Of a DNA stretch of 23,918 nucleotides, positions 1 to 7,257 are shown piece by piece (the first letter of the stretch is position 1; every line of letters starts with the position of its first letter). The stretch lies in NCBI GenBank assembly GCA_018725485.1, contig QLUP01000003.1:1-23918 (forward strand), in the 5' to 3' direction. The notes beneath the pieces are model-generated. The model was not told the DNA's origin. It made no database searches and worked only from the letters and a program-made list of their open reading frames with translations. The translations under genes were made by a program, and so were the position numbers. This DNA comes from Candidatus Lithacetigena glycinireducens (GTDB taxonomy: Bacteria; Coprothermobacterota; HKB111).

Positions 1-70
1 TTTTTTCATTTCCTCTGCTGGTTATATGGTAACAAGCATTCTCATACTCAATTCTTAATGGTCGGGTCAT
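1..70 (-). CDS. REP-associated Y1 transposase, N-terminal fragment (cut by window edge)
   Basis: Reading the minus strand from an ATG at 70 to the window edge gives 23 codons whose product begins MTRPLRIEYENACYH and continues ITSRGNEK. This is the hallmark N-terminus of the Y1_Tnp family (IS200/IS605-like HUH endonucleases of the REP-associated, RAYT type), which nick and rejoin single-stranded DNA at hairpin ends. The HUH motif and catalytic tyrosine would lie beyond position 1, so intactness cannot be judged. No Shine-Dalgarno sequence precedes the ATG. The upstream 50 bases, including GGGTCAGGTCTTCATTC on the minus strand, look like the conserved left end I associate with this transposase group in many genomes; that last point is from memory and not from a search. 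Confidence 0.85.
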   Translation of the reverse strand, partial: MTRPLRIEYENACYHITSRGNEK

Positions 71-120
71 GATTAATATAAACATATTATTCAAGTTGTG
101 TCAAGAATGAAGACCTGACC
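60..120. repeat. Inverted repeat at the transposase gene start (possible element end)
   Basis: GGTCGGGTC at 60-68 faces GACCTGACC at 112-120. The arms are complementary over 9 positions if the central G-T is counted as a wobble pair. The 43-base space between holds the putative transposase promoter. The left arm overlaps codons 1-4 of the transposase. Y1 transposases recognise imperfect hairpins near element ends, so this may be a recognition structure or a structure that limits transposase expression; which one is inference. Confidence 0.5.
75..104 (-). promoter_or_regulatory. Candidate promoter of the transposase gene, possibly leaderless
   Basis: On the minus strand TTGACA (104 to 99, a perfect -35) is followed after 18 bases by TATATT (80 to 75, five of six matches to TATAAT). 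The predicted transcription start falls at about 68-70, on the ATG itself. This fits the absence of a ribosome binding site and suggests a leaderless mRNA. Confidence 0.45.
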
Positions 121-144
121 CTAAAAATAAAAATGCCAAACTGG

Positions 145-174
145 TTGACTAAATAGCCCCAAAGCAGGTAAAAT
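145..174 (+). promoter_or_regulatory. Candidate sigma-70-type promoter of the SH3b/SpoIID pair
   Basis: TTGACT at 145-150 and TAAAAT at 169-174 are separated by 18 bases, each one mismatch from consensus. The start of transcription would be about 181, just ahead of the strong AGGAGG at 191-196 that serves the ATG at 203. Confidence 0.55.
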
Positions 175-202
175 TAATTACCCTTTAAAAAGGAGGTTTT
201 TT

Positions 203-664
203 ATGAGGATAAAGATTGCTTTACTGGTTATTTTAATCTCTGCTGTAGCTTCTTTATCAGCAGTTGGTATGAATGGCTTGCTGGTAGCCCAAACTACGCC
301 ACCGGGGTCCAGTAGAGACCCCATTGTAACTAAATCCTATGTGGATGGTAAATTTGATGAGTTAATGAAAGAAATTAACCTTCTAAAAACCCAGAATAAA
401 GTTATACGGGAAGAAGTTGCTAACCTGAAAAAACAAATAGCTACCCTCACAGCTAAACCGACAACTCCCACTCAAACTGGAGTAGTTACTTCCACTTCTT
501 TAAATATGAGAACAGGACCGGGTACTAACTTCGCTATAATCAGAACTCTAACCCTGGGAACAGAGTTTACAGTCATTAAAAAAGAGGGAGCTTGGCTTCA
601 AATAAGGCTTAAGGATGGTAAAAAGGGATGGGTTCATTCCGGTTTCGTAAAACTATCACCCTAA
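203..664 (+). CDS. Exported bacterial SH3 (SH3b) domain protein
   Basis: A 153-residue protein with a signal peptide or N-terminal anchor at residues 1-30 (basic MRIK, then a hydrophobic run ending near LLVAQ). Residues 47-84 are rich in E, K and L with heptad-like spacing (short coiled coil), followed by a Thr/Pro linker at 85-92 and one SH3b domain at 94-152. The SH3b domain shows the typical LNMRTGPGTNF start and GWVHSGFV end. SH3b domains outside the cytoplasm usually bind peptidoglycan or peptides. The start is fixed by AGGAGG six bases upstream. Its 3' end overlaps the SpoIID-like gene by 37 bases in another frame, so the two are almost certainly co-translated and may act together on the wall. 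Precise function unknown; no catalytic domain is present. Confidence 0.85.
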   Translation: MRIKIALLVILISAVASLSAVGMNGLLVAQTTPPGSSRDPIVTKSYVDGKFDELMKEINLLKTQNKVIREEVANLKKQIATLTAKPTTPTQTGVVTSTSLNMRTGPGTNFAIIRTLTLGTEFTVIKKEGAWLQIRLKDGKKGWVHSGFVKLSP

Positions 665-2229
665 CCCTTTTCATTGCAATTTTCTTTACTATATCCATAT
701 CTCAGGCGAATGCCAATCCGGATATCAAGATAGGATTAGCTATAAGGCAGACTTCAGCAAATCTTTCCATAAATAAAGGCATTTATTTTCTGGAAATCCT
801 GATGAGTCAGGAGAACGCTCTTCTCCAAGAACTTGACAGATTGACAATTCAAATCAGCAACAGGAATGAGTCAACTTTTTCCGTGGTAGTTGGTCCTTTT
901 ACCCGTTTAGGTCTTTTCCCTTATGAAAATGAGGAGGGAGCTCTTAAAGCTCTTATTAAAATAAGAAATTTAGGTTACCAGGGTAATATCATTGCTTTTA
1001 CTTCTATACCCACCTATGTTATTGAGATTGGTAGGTTTCAGGATATCCTGGAAGCAGAAATTTTCCGTCTTCAACTGGAAACGCATTTTCCGGGTGCAGT
1101 AATTCTTCCTACCTTGAAGAAAGGCATGTTAATAAAACATCCTGAATTTGAAATTTTCTACCCGACCTTTGACAGCGCCCCTCTATCAAAAATCATAAAT
1201 ATTAAACCTTTTGGTTCCGGGCTCCTTAATTATGGTACCAGGACCTATAGAGGCAGTTTCGGAATATTCTGGTCCCCTTCGCAGGAAGATTTCCAGGTAA
1301 TTAATAAGCTACCTATGGAAGATTACTTATTGGGAGTAGTTCCTTCGGAAATGCCTGATTCTTTTAATATTGAAGCTTTGAAAGCCCAGGCAATAGCAGC
1401 CAGAACCTACGCCCTAAGAAATTTTGGTAGATTCCGAAAAGAAGGCTATGATTTATGTGCTACCGCTAACAGCCAGGTATATGGAGGGGTTACAGCTGAA
1501 AAACCTAACTCTACCCGAGCTTTAAAAGACACTTATGGAATGGTATTGCATTATAATGGAGATTTAGCCAGAGCCTATTATCATTCCACCTCAGGGGGAA
1601 GAACAGAAAATATTGAAAATGTTTGGGGTGGTTCTCCCATTCCCTATTTAGTAGCTGTTGATAGTCCTTATGAAACCGCATCTCCCCACTTTAAATGGGT
1701 TAAAAACCTAACCTTATCACAAACAACCGATATGCTTAACCAGCTTTTAATGAAGAGAGGAATCCCATCGGTAGGCAGTATAAGAGACATCCAGGTATTA
1801 AAACGCGGACGATCTCCCAGAATTCTTAATGCCCGAATTATTGGTGATAGGGGTAAGGTAGAGGTAAGCGGGAATTTCTTAAAATCTGCTCTTAGACTTA
1901 AAGAGAGCTGGGCTTATTTTGAGTTTGATGGAGGTCCTGGTAGAAAGGTTTTTACCATTAACGGTTCAAACAGGGTCGTAGAATCCCGACTGGGAGATTT
2001 ACTTGATTTTTCAGCCATAGGAAACACCCAGAACATCATTATCAAAGGCCGGGAATCCCAGGTAAATATCCCCGCCAGGTGGCAAAATGTGACAGTTTCC
2101 GGTAGGGGTTGGGGACACGGAGTTGGTATGTCACAGTGGGGTGCGCAGGGCCTGGCTCAAAATGGTTGGAATTTTGAAAGAATCCTGCAAAATTTCTACC
2201 CTGGTACTGTAGTTACTAAGATATATTAA
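628..2229 (+). CDS. SpoIID/LytB-family peptidoglycan lytic transglycosylase with SPOR-like segments
   Basis: A 533-residue exported protein with a signal peptide at residues 1-29 (MGSFRFRK, a hydrophobic stretch, then QANA). Two consecutive SPOR-like segments follow, at about 84-124 (FSVVVGPF) and 129-160 (YVIEIGRF). SPOR domains bind glycan strands stripped of stem peptides. The SpoIID domain runs from about 190 to the end; VVPSEMP carries the family's catalytic glutamate (E241). Other family signatures are KAQAIAARTYAL, YYHSTSGGRTE and, near the C-terminus, GWGHGVGMSQWGAQG. SpoIID cleaves denuded glycan strands. The start at 628 lies inside the SH3b gene; it is preferred because it restores a complete signal peptide, though the Shine-Dalgarno is weak (AAGGA at 611-615). 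SpoIID homologues also occur in non-spore-formers, so this alone does not show sporulation. Confidence 0.9.
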   Translation: MGSFRFRKTITLTLFIAIFFTISISQANANPDIKIGLAIRQTSANLSINKGIYFLEILMSQENALLQELDRLTIQISNRNESTFSVVVGPFTRLGLFPYENEEGALKALIKIRNLGYQGNIIAFTSIPTYVIEIGRFQDILEAEIFRLQLETHFPGAVILPTLKKGMLIKHPEFEIFYPTFDSAPLSKIINIKPFGSGLLNYGTRTYRGSFGIFWSPSQEDFQVINKLPMEDYLLGVVPSEMPDSFNIEALKAQAIAARTYALRNFGRFRKEGYDLCATANSQVYGGVTAEKPNSTRALKDTYGMVLHYNGDLARAYYHSTSGGRTENIENVWGGSPIPYLVAVDSPYETASPHFKWVKNLTLSQTTDMLNQLLMKRGIPSVGSIRDIQVLKRGRSPRILNARIIGDRGKVEVSGNFLKSALRLKESWAYFEFDGGPGRKVFTINGSNRVVESRLGDLLDFSAIGNTQNIIIKGRESQVNIPARWQNVTVSGRGWGHGVGMSQWGAQGLAQNGWNFERILQNFYPGTVVTKIY

Positions 2230-2230
2230 C

Positions 2231-2260
2231 AAAAAAGGAGGCTTTTTAAGACCTCCTTTT
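2231..2260. terminator. Hairpin terminator between convergent spoIID-like and tldE genes
   Basis: AAAAGGAGG (2233-2241) pairs with CCTCCTTTT (2252-2260) over 9 bases with a 10-base loop. On the minus strand the stem is followed by a run of six Ts counted from the stem end; on the plus strand by four Ts and then CC. It sits between two convergent genes, so it probably works in both directions, better for tldE. Confidence 0.75.
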
Positions 2261-2286
2261 CCATTTAAAGATTCTTTTATGTTTAA

Positions 2287-3627
2287 TTAAAACTCAGTCA
2301 CACCGGTGAACCTAAACCCTTTAATCTTGAGTGCTGGTACTAACGAAGCTCCGAACCATAAGGGAATCAGGCTTCTATTTTTTCCAACCATCTCCACTTT
2401 TTCCAGGGCTTCAAAATACGATTGAGTAAACCTGAGATTTTTTATCGGCTTTACAATCCTGCCATTTTCTATCAAGAAAGTCCCATCTCGGGTCATTCCC
2501 GTAATGACCGCTCTTACCGGGTCAATAGGATTAGTGTAGTGGAAGCGATTTACAAATATTCCTTTTTCCACTGACTTAATCATTTCTTCCAGACTATAGT
2601 CACCAGCGTCCATAAACAGGTTGAAAGGTAGTGCCCCATAGTAAGCAAAGGTGGCGGGTAAGTTGTGCCCGGTAGGTTCAACACCAGCTTTTTTCGCTGT
2701 GAAGGAGTCATAAACCAGGCCTTTAGCTATTCCTTTTTCTATCAGGGAGATTTTTCTCTTGGCTAAACCTTCAAAATCGAAAGGAATAGGCATACCCAAA
2801 TGGTCCTGATTGTCATCATATATAGTAACCAGAGGCGAGGCAACCAGTTGCCCCATTTTCATTTTTATGTAGGACCGTCCTTCTTCAGCAGCTTTACCGT
2901 TAAAACTTAGAAAGGATAACATCTGCAATATGTCTGCTGTAGCGTAAGGCTTGATTATTACATCGTACTCGCCTGCTTCAATAGATTGGGGATTTAAAGT
3001 TTCCAGACAGGTAGTTATAGCCTCGTCAGAAACTGTTAAAACCTCAAGTTTGTCTATTCCTGCATTTACTGCTTCGCCATACCCACTTCCGCCATCTTGA
3101 AGACAAATAATCCTGAACTCAGATTTGGTAAAAGGAAAATATGCTTTCAACCCCTTAGTATTTAAAATACACATTTCAGAAATTTCAGTGGTGAGTGCTC
3201 CATAAGATTCAACATTGCGGGCTTTAGCATCCTGAACCACCCTCCTGACAATTACAGCCCTATCTTCTGGTGAAGCTTTAAGGGTGGACTCGGACACTGC
3301 ATTAACAGTATCGTATACTTGTGATTCAGACAGGTCGGGTAGGTCAGGGTTTACAGGCATTAACTGAGCAATCATCCTGGCATTTAACAATGCTTTTTCA
3401 ATTCCCAGGTTAGATGTGTCGTTGGTAGAAGCAATACCCATTTTTTGGTCTTCAATGTAAGATAAGGTTAATTCTGTATTGTTTTCTGAAACATTCTGAT
3501 GTATTTCCCCCTTAGCAAAACGGGTAAGATTAGAAACAGTAGATAAAATAGTTACTTTCAAATCAGCTTTACCAGCTAATTCTAAAGCTTTTGAACCTAT
3601 TTCCAATAATTTCCTTTCACCAATCAT
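2287..3627 (-). CDS. tldE: TldE/PmbA-type subunit of the TldD/TldE protease
   Basis: A 446-residue member of the PmbA/TldD (peptidase U62) family. It lacks the HExxxH zinc motif of its partner, as expected of the TldE/PmbA subunit, which forms the outer part of the heterodimer. Recognisable features are KGEIHQNVSENNTELTL near residues 39-55 (the family's first beta segment) and the C-terminal region with TNPIDPVRAVITGMTRDG followed by the IENGRIVKPIKNLRFTQS type of ending. TldD/TldE degrades unfolded or peptide substrates; in E. coli it matures microcin B17 and degrades the antitoxin CcdA. The ATG overlaps the tldD stop by four bases (ATGA), so the subunits are translationally coupled. It is the last gene of the operon, ahead of the terminator at 2231-2260. 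No peptide substrate gene is visible nearby. Confidence 0.9.
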   Translation of the reverse strand: MIGERKLLEIGSKALELAGKADLKVTILSTVSNLTRFAKGEIHQNVSENNTELTLSYIEDQKMGIASTNDTSNLGIEKALLNARMIAQLMPVNPDLPDLSESQVYDTVNAVSESTLKASPEDRAVIVRRVVQDAKARNVESYGALTTEISEMCILNTKGLKAYFPFTKSEFRIICLQDGGSGYGEAVNAGIDKLEVLTVSDEAITTCLETLNPQSIEAGEYDVIIKPYATADILQMLSFLSFNGKAAEEGRSYIKMKMGQLVASPLVTIYDDNQDHLGMPIPFDFEGLAKRKISLIEKGIAKGLVYDSFTAKKAGVEPTGHNLPATFAYYGALPFNLFMDAGDYSLEEMIKSVEKGIFVNRFHYTNPIDPVRAVITGMTRDGTFLIENGRIVKPIKNLRFTQSYFEALEKVEMVGKNRSLIPLWFGASLVPALKIKGFRFTGVTEF

Positions 3628-5066
3628 TTAGCCACCCCCATTCGTACCTTCCTGAACCTTGCGGGAACTGTGCCATGACCAACTCTGGCGGTTTGGGTAG
3701 GTTCTCCCTTGCCACAATTTGGTAAACCCCAAATCCTGAAATAATCTGCATTGCACAAAGCATCCATACTTCTCCAGAACTCATAAGTAATACCGGTATA
3801 GGTAGGATTTTTGTATATTTTTCCCAGTTTTCCATCTTTTATTTCATAGGCAATTTCGCAACCAAACTGGAAATTTAATCGTTTATCATCTATGGACCAG
3901 GATTTGTTAGTTAACATATAAAAACCATGGTCAACTTCACCGATAAGTTCTTCCAGGGTTTTATCTCCTGGTTCAATGTTTATATTGGTCATCCTGATTA
4001 TGGGAAGCCTATTCCAACCATCAGCTCTCATAGTAGCATTACTATTTTGCTTTAAAAGCATAGCTGTTTCCCTGGAAGTAAGGTAACCAACAAACTGTCC
4101 TGCTTTTACCAGATAGGTCTTCCGGGCTTTAACTCCCTCATCATCGTAAGCATAGCTCCCCAATCCATAAGGCTCAGTAGCATCCTGGTACAGGTTTACC
4201 AGGGACGACCCATATTGAAAATTATTCAATTTATCTGGGGTTAAAAAACTTGTACCAGCATAACTTGCTTCACTTCCCAGAACCCGGTCTAATTCAGTTG
4301 GGTGACCACAGGATTCATGGATTTGCAAGGTCATCTGAGTACCATCCAGAATAAGGGTGGATACTACTGCAGGTACCGGAGGTGCATAAAGAAGTTGAGT
4401 GGCTTCTTCTCCGACTCGAGCAGCATTTTCGGATAATTTTAACCCTTTTACAAACTCCCAGCCGGCTTTTCGATAGTCTCCACCAAAGGAACTGGGATAG
4501 CTTCTTTTTTGCACTTCTCCATTTTTAATGGCCAGGGCTGTAACTCCCGCACCACTTTCAATAAATGATTGTTCAATATATGATCCCTCGGAAGAAGCAA
4601 ATGTTTTGTCTTCCTTGAAAAACTCCAAAGATACCTCTCCAATCTTGATATCATCAGAAGTGTGAAGTAATTTTTCTGCTTCCATCAGCAGCATAACTTT
4701 TTCGTTGAACGGTACTTTGAAGGGGTCTATCTCATAATTTGCTACCCATCTATCATTTATAACTTCGGTGGGAGCCAAAATTGTCTTCCTATCTTTTACC
4801 ATCTTGGAAGCACGAGCAATATTGAAGGCTTCTTCAGCCGTTTTTTTAAAGCCATCACTTCCAAATTGAGATGATGAGCTAAAACCCCAGGCTCCTTTAT
4901 ACAAAACCCTTATGCCGTAGCCATAATCAACAATAGAAGAAGCTGTTTCAACTCTTTGATTCTTTACTTTTATGCTTTCAATCTCTCTACGGACAATCCT
5001 CACATCCACATAATCTACCCCAGGAAGAGATAGATATCCGAGAATTTCTTTTGTTTCACTCTTCAT
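3624..5066 (-). CDS. tldD: TldD-type zinc metalloprotease subunit
   Basis: A 480-residue protein of usual TldD length. The zinc motif HESCGH is at residues 250-255 (HExxxH, E251 as catalytic glutamate). The near-C-terminal NCGKGEPTQTARVGHGT segment carries the conserved cysteine that completes the zinc site in characterised TldD proteins. It opens peptides inside the chamber of the TldD/TldE heterodimer in the cytoplasm. The ATG at 5066 lies five bases beyond the permease stop; the nearby ATG at 5071 is in a frame that stops after two codons and is rejected. The Shine-Dalgarno (AAGGGG in the end of the permease gene) is distant, so translation may depend on coupling. Complete, no missing key residue. 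Confidence 0.95.
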   Translation of the reverse strand: MKSETKEILGYLSLPGVDYVDVRIVRREIESIKVKNQRVETASSIVDYGYGIRVLYKGAWGFSSSSQFGSDGFKKTAEEAFNIARASKMVKDRKTILAPTEVINDRWVANYEIDPFKVPFNEKVMLLMEAEKLLHTSDDIKIGEVSLEFFKEDKTFASSEGSYIEQSFIESGAGVTALAIKNGEVQKRSYPSSFGGDYRKAGWEFVKGLKLSENAARVGEEATQLLYAPPVPAVVSTLILDGTQMTLQIHESCGHPTELDRVLGSEASYAGTSFLTPDKLNNFQYGSSLVNLYQDATEPYGLGSYAYDDEGVKARKTYLVKAGQFVGYLTSRETAMLLKQNSNATMRADGWNRLPIIRMTNINIEPGDKTLEELIGEVDHGFYMLTNKSWSIDDKRLNFQFGCEIAYEIKDGKLGKIYKNPTYTGITYEFWRSMDALCNADYFRIWGLPNCGKGEPTQTARVGHGTVPARFRKVRMGVAK

Positions 5067-5071
5067 TTCAT

Positions 5072-6289
5072 TTACTTACCCCTTTTTACCATAGCATCCT
5101 CAAGCAAAATAAATAGCAGATTTAATATAACGCCAACGACAGTAGCCAGAGCCAGAATGGAAACTTTAAATCCACCACGGAAAACCCCCCCTACTTCTCT
5201 CTGACCAAACACTAAGATATCGCCTGGTATTAATCCCAAGCCGAGGATTATAACGGGGATTAACAGGTTTTTAGCCTGGGAAAAATCTACATCACCAGTT
5301 ACCATAATTTTAAAACCGAGAACAATAATCAAGCCAACAGCAACCATCAACAAGCTATTCATAACAGAAATTGGCATGGCTCCAACCAGGGCTTCCAGTT
5401 TTCCAGAAAAAGCTAATAAAATAATTAATCCAGCAGCTATTAAAATGGGTAAAGGCTTTTTCTCGTCTAAAAGCGCCATTGACCCTGTTATCTGGCCATA
5501 AGGTGTTACTGGGGGAGAACCTACCAACCCAACTACCAGGTTAGCCATACCATTCGCCAGTAATGTGTTGCTAAGCCCCGGTTCAATGAAAACATCTTTT
5601 TCTACTACCTGGCTAACAGCAAAAACCTGTCCGATATGGTCAATCATAGCTGCAATAGCTCCGGGTAATATCCACCAGAAAGCGCGAAGTTGAAAAGTTG
5701 GGTAGACAAATTCAGGGGCAGAAAACAGTGAGGCATTAGCAACCCTGGTAAGGTCTATATTACCTCTAAGTATACCTGCAATTACACCTACTACAACCCC
5801 TAATACTAAAGAGTAAGGCCTGGTTTCTTTCCTGCAACTTAAAACTACAATGGATAGAATGGTTATCAAAGATAAGGTCAAATCGGTTGATACATTTGCA
5901 GAAATGTGGGGCAACAAAGTAAGCCCTACTAATACGATTATTGGACCTACCACCACCGGGGGAAAATACCTGGGAATCCGGTAAAGACCGACCAACTTAA
6001 TTAAAAAGCTCATTACAAAGTAAGCAATAGCAGAAACCATAACTGCAAAAGCTACACCACCGGTGGGTAATTCTATCCGGATAGAGCTGATAAGGGCAAT
6101 ATAAGCAAAAGAAACCCCCATAAAGAATGGTGCCTTGCCTCTCCCTACAAAAAACATAATAAAAGTAGCTACTCCTGCACCCAGTAGCGCCAGGTTTGTC
6201 GGGATACCCATAGCTTCAGATATAAGAGCTATACCACTGTACGCAACAATAAGAAGCTGTAAAGCAACAAAAATTGATTTAATTTTCAT
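5072..6289 (-). CDS. NCS2-type (uracil/xanthine permease-like) membrane transporter, divergent
   Basis: A 405-residue polytopic membrane protein with about 12-14 hydrophobic segments. Family signs are APFFMGVSFAYI (residues 53-64), MIDHIGQVFAVSQ (215-227, where UraA has an EHIG motif) and GSPPVTPYGQITGSMA (257-272, where UraA has TTYGEN). The two positions that carry substrate-binding glutamates in UraA-like transporters are Asp217 and Gln266 here, and the usual QH pair of the first helix is absent. A nucleobase substrate is therefore not certain; some other small anion or heterocycle is possible. GGAGGT at 6301-6296, six bases before the ATG, fixes the start. It lies between the DUF4388 gene and tldD in one operon with short gaps. 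Confidence 0.8.
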   Translation of the reverse strand: MKIKSIFVALQLLIVAYSGIALISEAMGIPTNLALLGAGVATFIMFFVGRGKAPFFMGVSFAYIALISSIRIELPTGGVAFAVMVSAIAYFVMSFLIKLVGLYRIPRYFPPVVVGPIIVLVGLTLLPHISANVSTDLTLSLITILSIVVLSCRKETRPYSLVLGVVVGVIAGILRGNIDLTRVANASLFSAPEFVYPTFQLRAFWWILPGAIAAMIDHIGQVFAVSQVVEKDVFIEPGLSNTLLANGMANLVVGLVGSPPVTPYGQITGSMALLDEKKPLPILIAAGLIILLAFSGKLEALVGAMPISVMNSLLMVAVGLIIVLGFKIMVTGDVDFSQAKNLLIPVIILGLGLIPGDILVFGQREVGGVFRGGFKVSILALATVVGVILNLLFILLEDAMVKRGK

Positions 6290-6327
6290 ACTCGTACCTC
6301 CAGTATTTTATTTTTAAAAAAATGAAA

Positions 6328-7149
6328 CTATTCAAGGTATGGCTTTACTTCTACTTCTTCTCCTTCTTTTAAACCTAAGGGACGAGCTGATTTATCGGCA
6401 ATTACCAGAGCTTTTCTTAAACCTGTTTTAAGTTCAGCAATGAATATAGTTCCTCTGATGACCACTCTCCCGGTGAATAAATTGTTTTCAACCCAATTAT
6501 TCACTATGTTTTTATCTATTTGCACCATATCTTTTGAAATAGAGAAACTCTTCACCACTGTTAACTTAATTCCTGAAACCTCTGTGGTAGGAATAGAAAC
6601 TGCCTTTTTAACAGGAGGAGGAGTACCAGGCTTTACTATTCCGGCTCTTATCAGGTGACTTAGGGCTTCGAGCTCCTTGATGCCAACCTTGCTTTCTTCA
6701 TCTAAAATAGCTTTCATTTTAACCCGGGTAGCTACCAGTAATAACATTTTTAATTCAAGGCTACTGAGAACTATTTCCGAGTAATCACTTTCCACAACTA
6801 AATCAGTATCCAAAGGCGGAAGGGAATCCTTTATTTCATTCCAGATGTCGCCTAACACTGATAGATACATAGATAGCTCTTCGTGAGACTTGTTTATAGT
6901 TTTATTGGAGGTTATTTTATTAGGGTTAAAAACGAAAGGTCCACTTTTTAAAGTTAATAACCTTTCCAGGATTTTTTCACCCTCATTTTCTCCATGCTCT
7001 GCATGAACAATCCCTTTTTCGTCAAAATAAATACTCCATTCGTCTCCAGGATAAGGGTGAAACACCAATGAACCCTTTTTCTTGGAGATTAAAACCAGGT
7101 TAATGAGATCGTTAAGCGAAAAATCCTTTAAATCACCTTCTAATGCCAC
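6328..7149 (-). CDS. DUF4388 domain protein with an unassigned C-terminal domain
   Basis: A 273-residue soluble protein. Residues 1-105 are a DUF4388 (PATAN-like) domain: it opens with the standard MALEGDLKDFSLNDLINLV, then GSLVFHPYPGDEWSIYFDEKG. Such domains occur in bacterial signalling and gliding-type regulators. The middle (105-190) is mostly helical. The C-terminal part (190-273, with TGRVVIRGTIFIAELKTG and GLKEGEEVEVKPYLE) reads as beta-rich and I do not recognise it. The start is GTG at 7149, chosen because it gives the canonical N-terminus. Immediately upstream and in frame is ATG-GCA-TAG (7158 to 7150), placed at a better distance from the AGGAG (7167 to 7163) than the GTG. Function unknown. 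Confidence 0.75.
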   Translation of the reverse strand: MALEGDLKDFSLNDLINLVLISKKKGSLVFHPYPGDEWSIYFDEKGIVHAEHGENEGEKILERLLTLKSGPFVFNPNKITSNKTINKSHEELSMYLSVLGDIWNEIKDSLPPLDTDLVVESDYSEIVLSSLELKMLLLVATRVKMKAILDEESKVGIKELEALSHLIRAGIVKPGTPPPVKKAVSIPTTEVSGIKLTVVKSFSISKDMVQIDKNIVNNWVENNLFTGRVVIRGTIFIAELKTGLRKALVIADKSARPLGLKEGEEVEVKPYLE

Positions 7150-7158
7150 CTATGCCAT
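7150..7158 (-). other. ATG-GCA-TAG mini-ORF abutting and in frame with the DUF4388 start
   Basis: On the minus strand AGGAG (7167 to 7163) is followed after four bases by ATG GCA TAG, and the next codon is the GTG that starts the DUF4388 gene. The sequence TGGCATAG is nearly repeated just after it as TGGCATTAG. It may be a two-codon leader that makes GTG initiation depend on reinitiation, or simply a short duplication without function. Confidence 0.4.
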
Positions 7159-7248
7159 CACTCTCCTTTCTTTTTGATTCTGGGTAATTCCAGATACTTC
7201 AATGATACCTTTTTACAACAAGTTTTTTCTGTTCATATAAATTATGAA

Positions 7249-7257
7249 ATTATATCA
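7249..7257 (-). promoter_or_regulatory. Candidate extended -10 promoter before the DUF4388 gene
   Basis: TGATATAAT on the minus strand (7257 to 7249) fits the TGnTATAAT extended -10 consensus and includes the TGA stop of the upstream nucleotidyltransferase gene. No good -35 is visible. It would give a leader of about 90 bases and allow DUF4388-permease-tldDE to be expressed apart from the first two genes. Confidence 0.4.

Noticed and set aside
3617-5066. TldD/TldE pair as part of a microcin or RiPP maturation locus
   Set aside because: No small precursor peptide, cyclodehydratase or exporter gene is visible nearby; most TldD/TldE pairs are housekeeping proteases.
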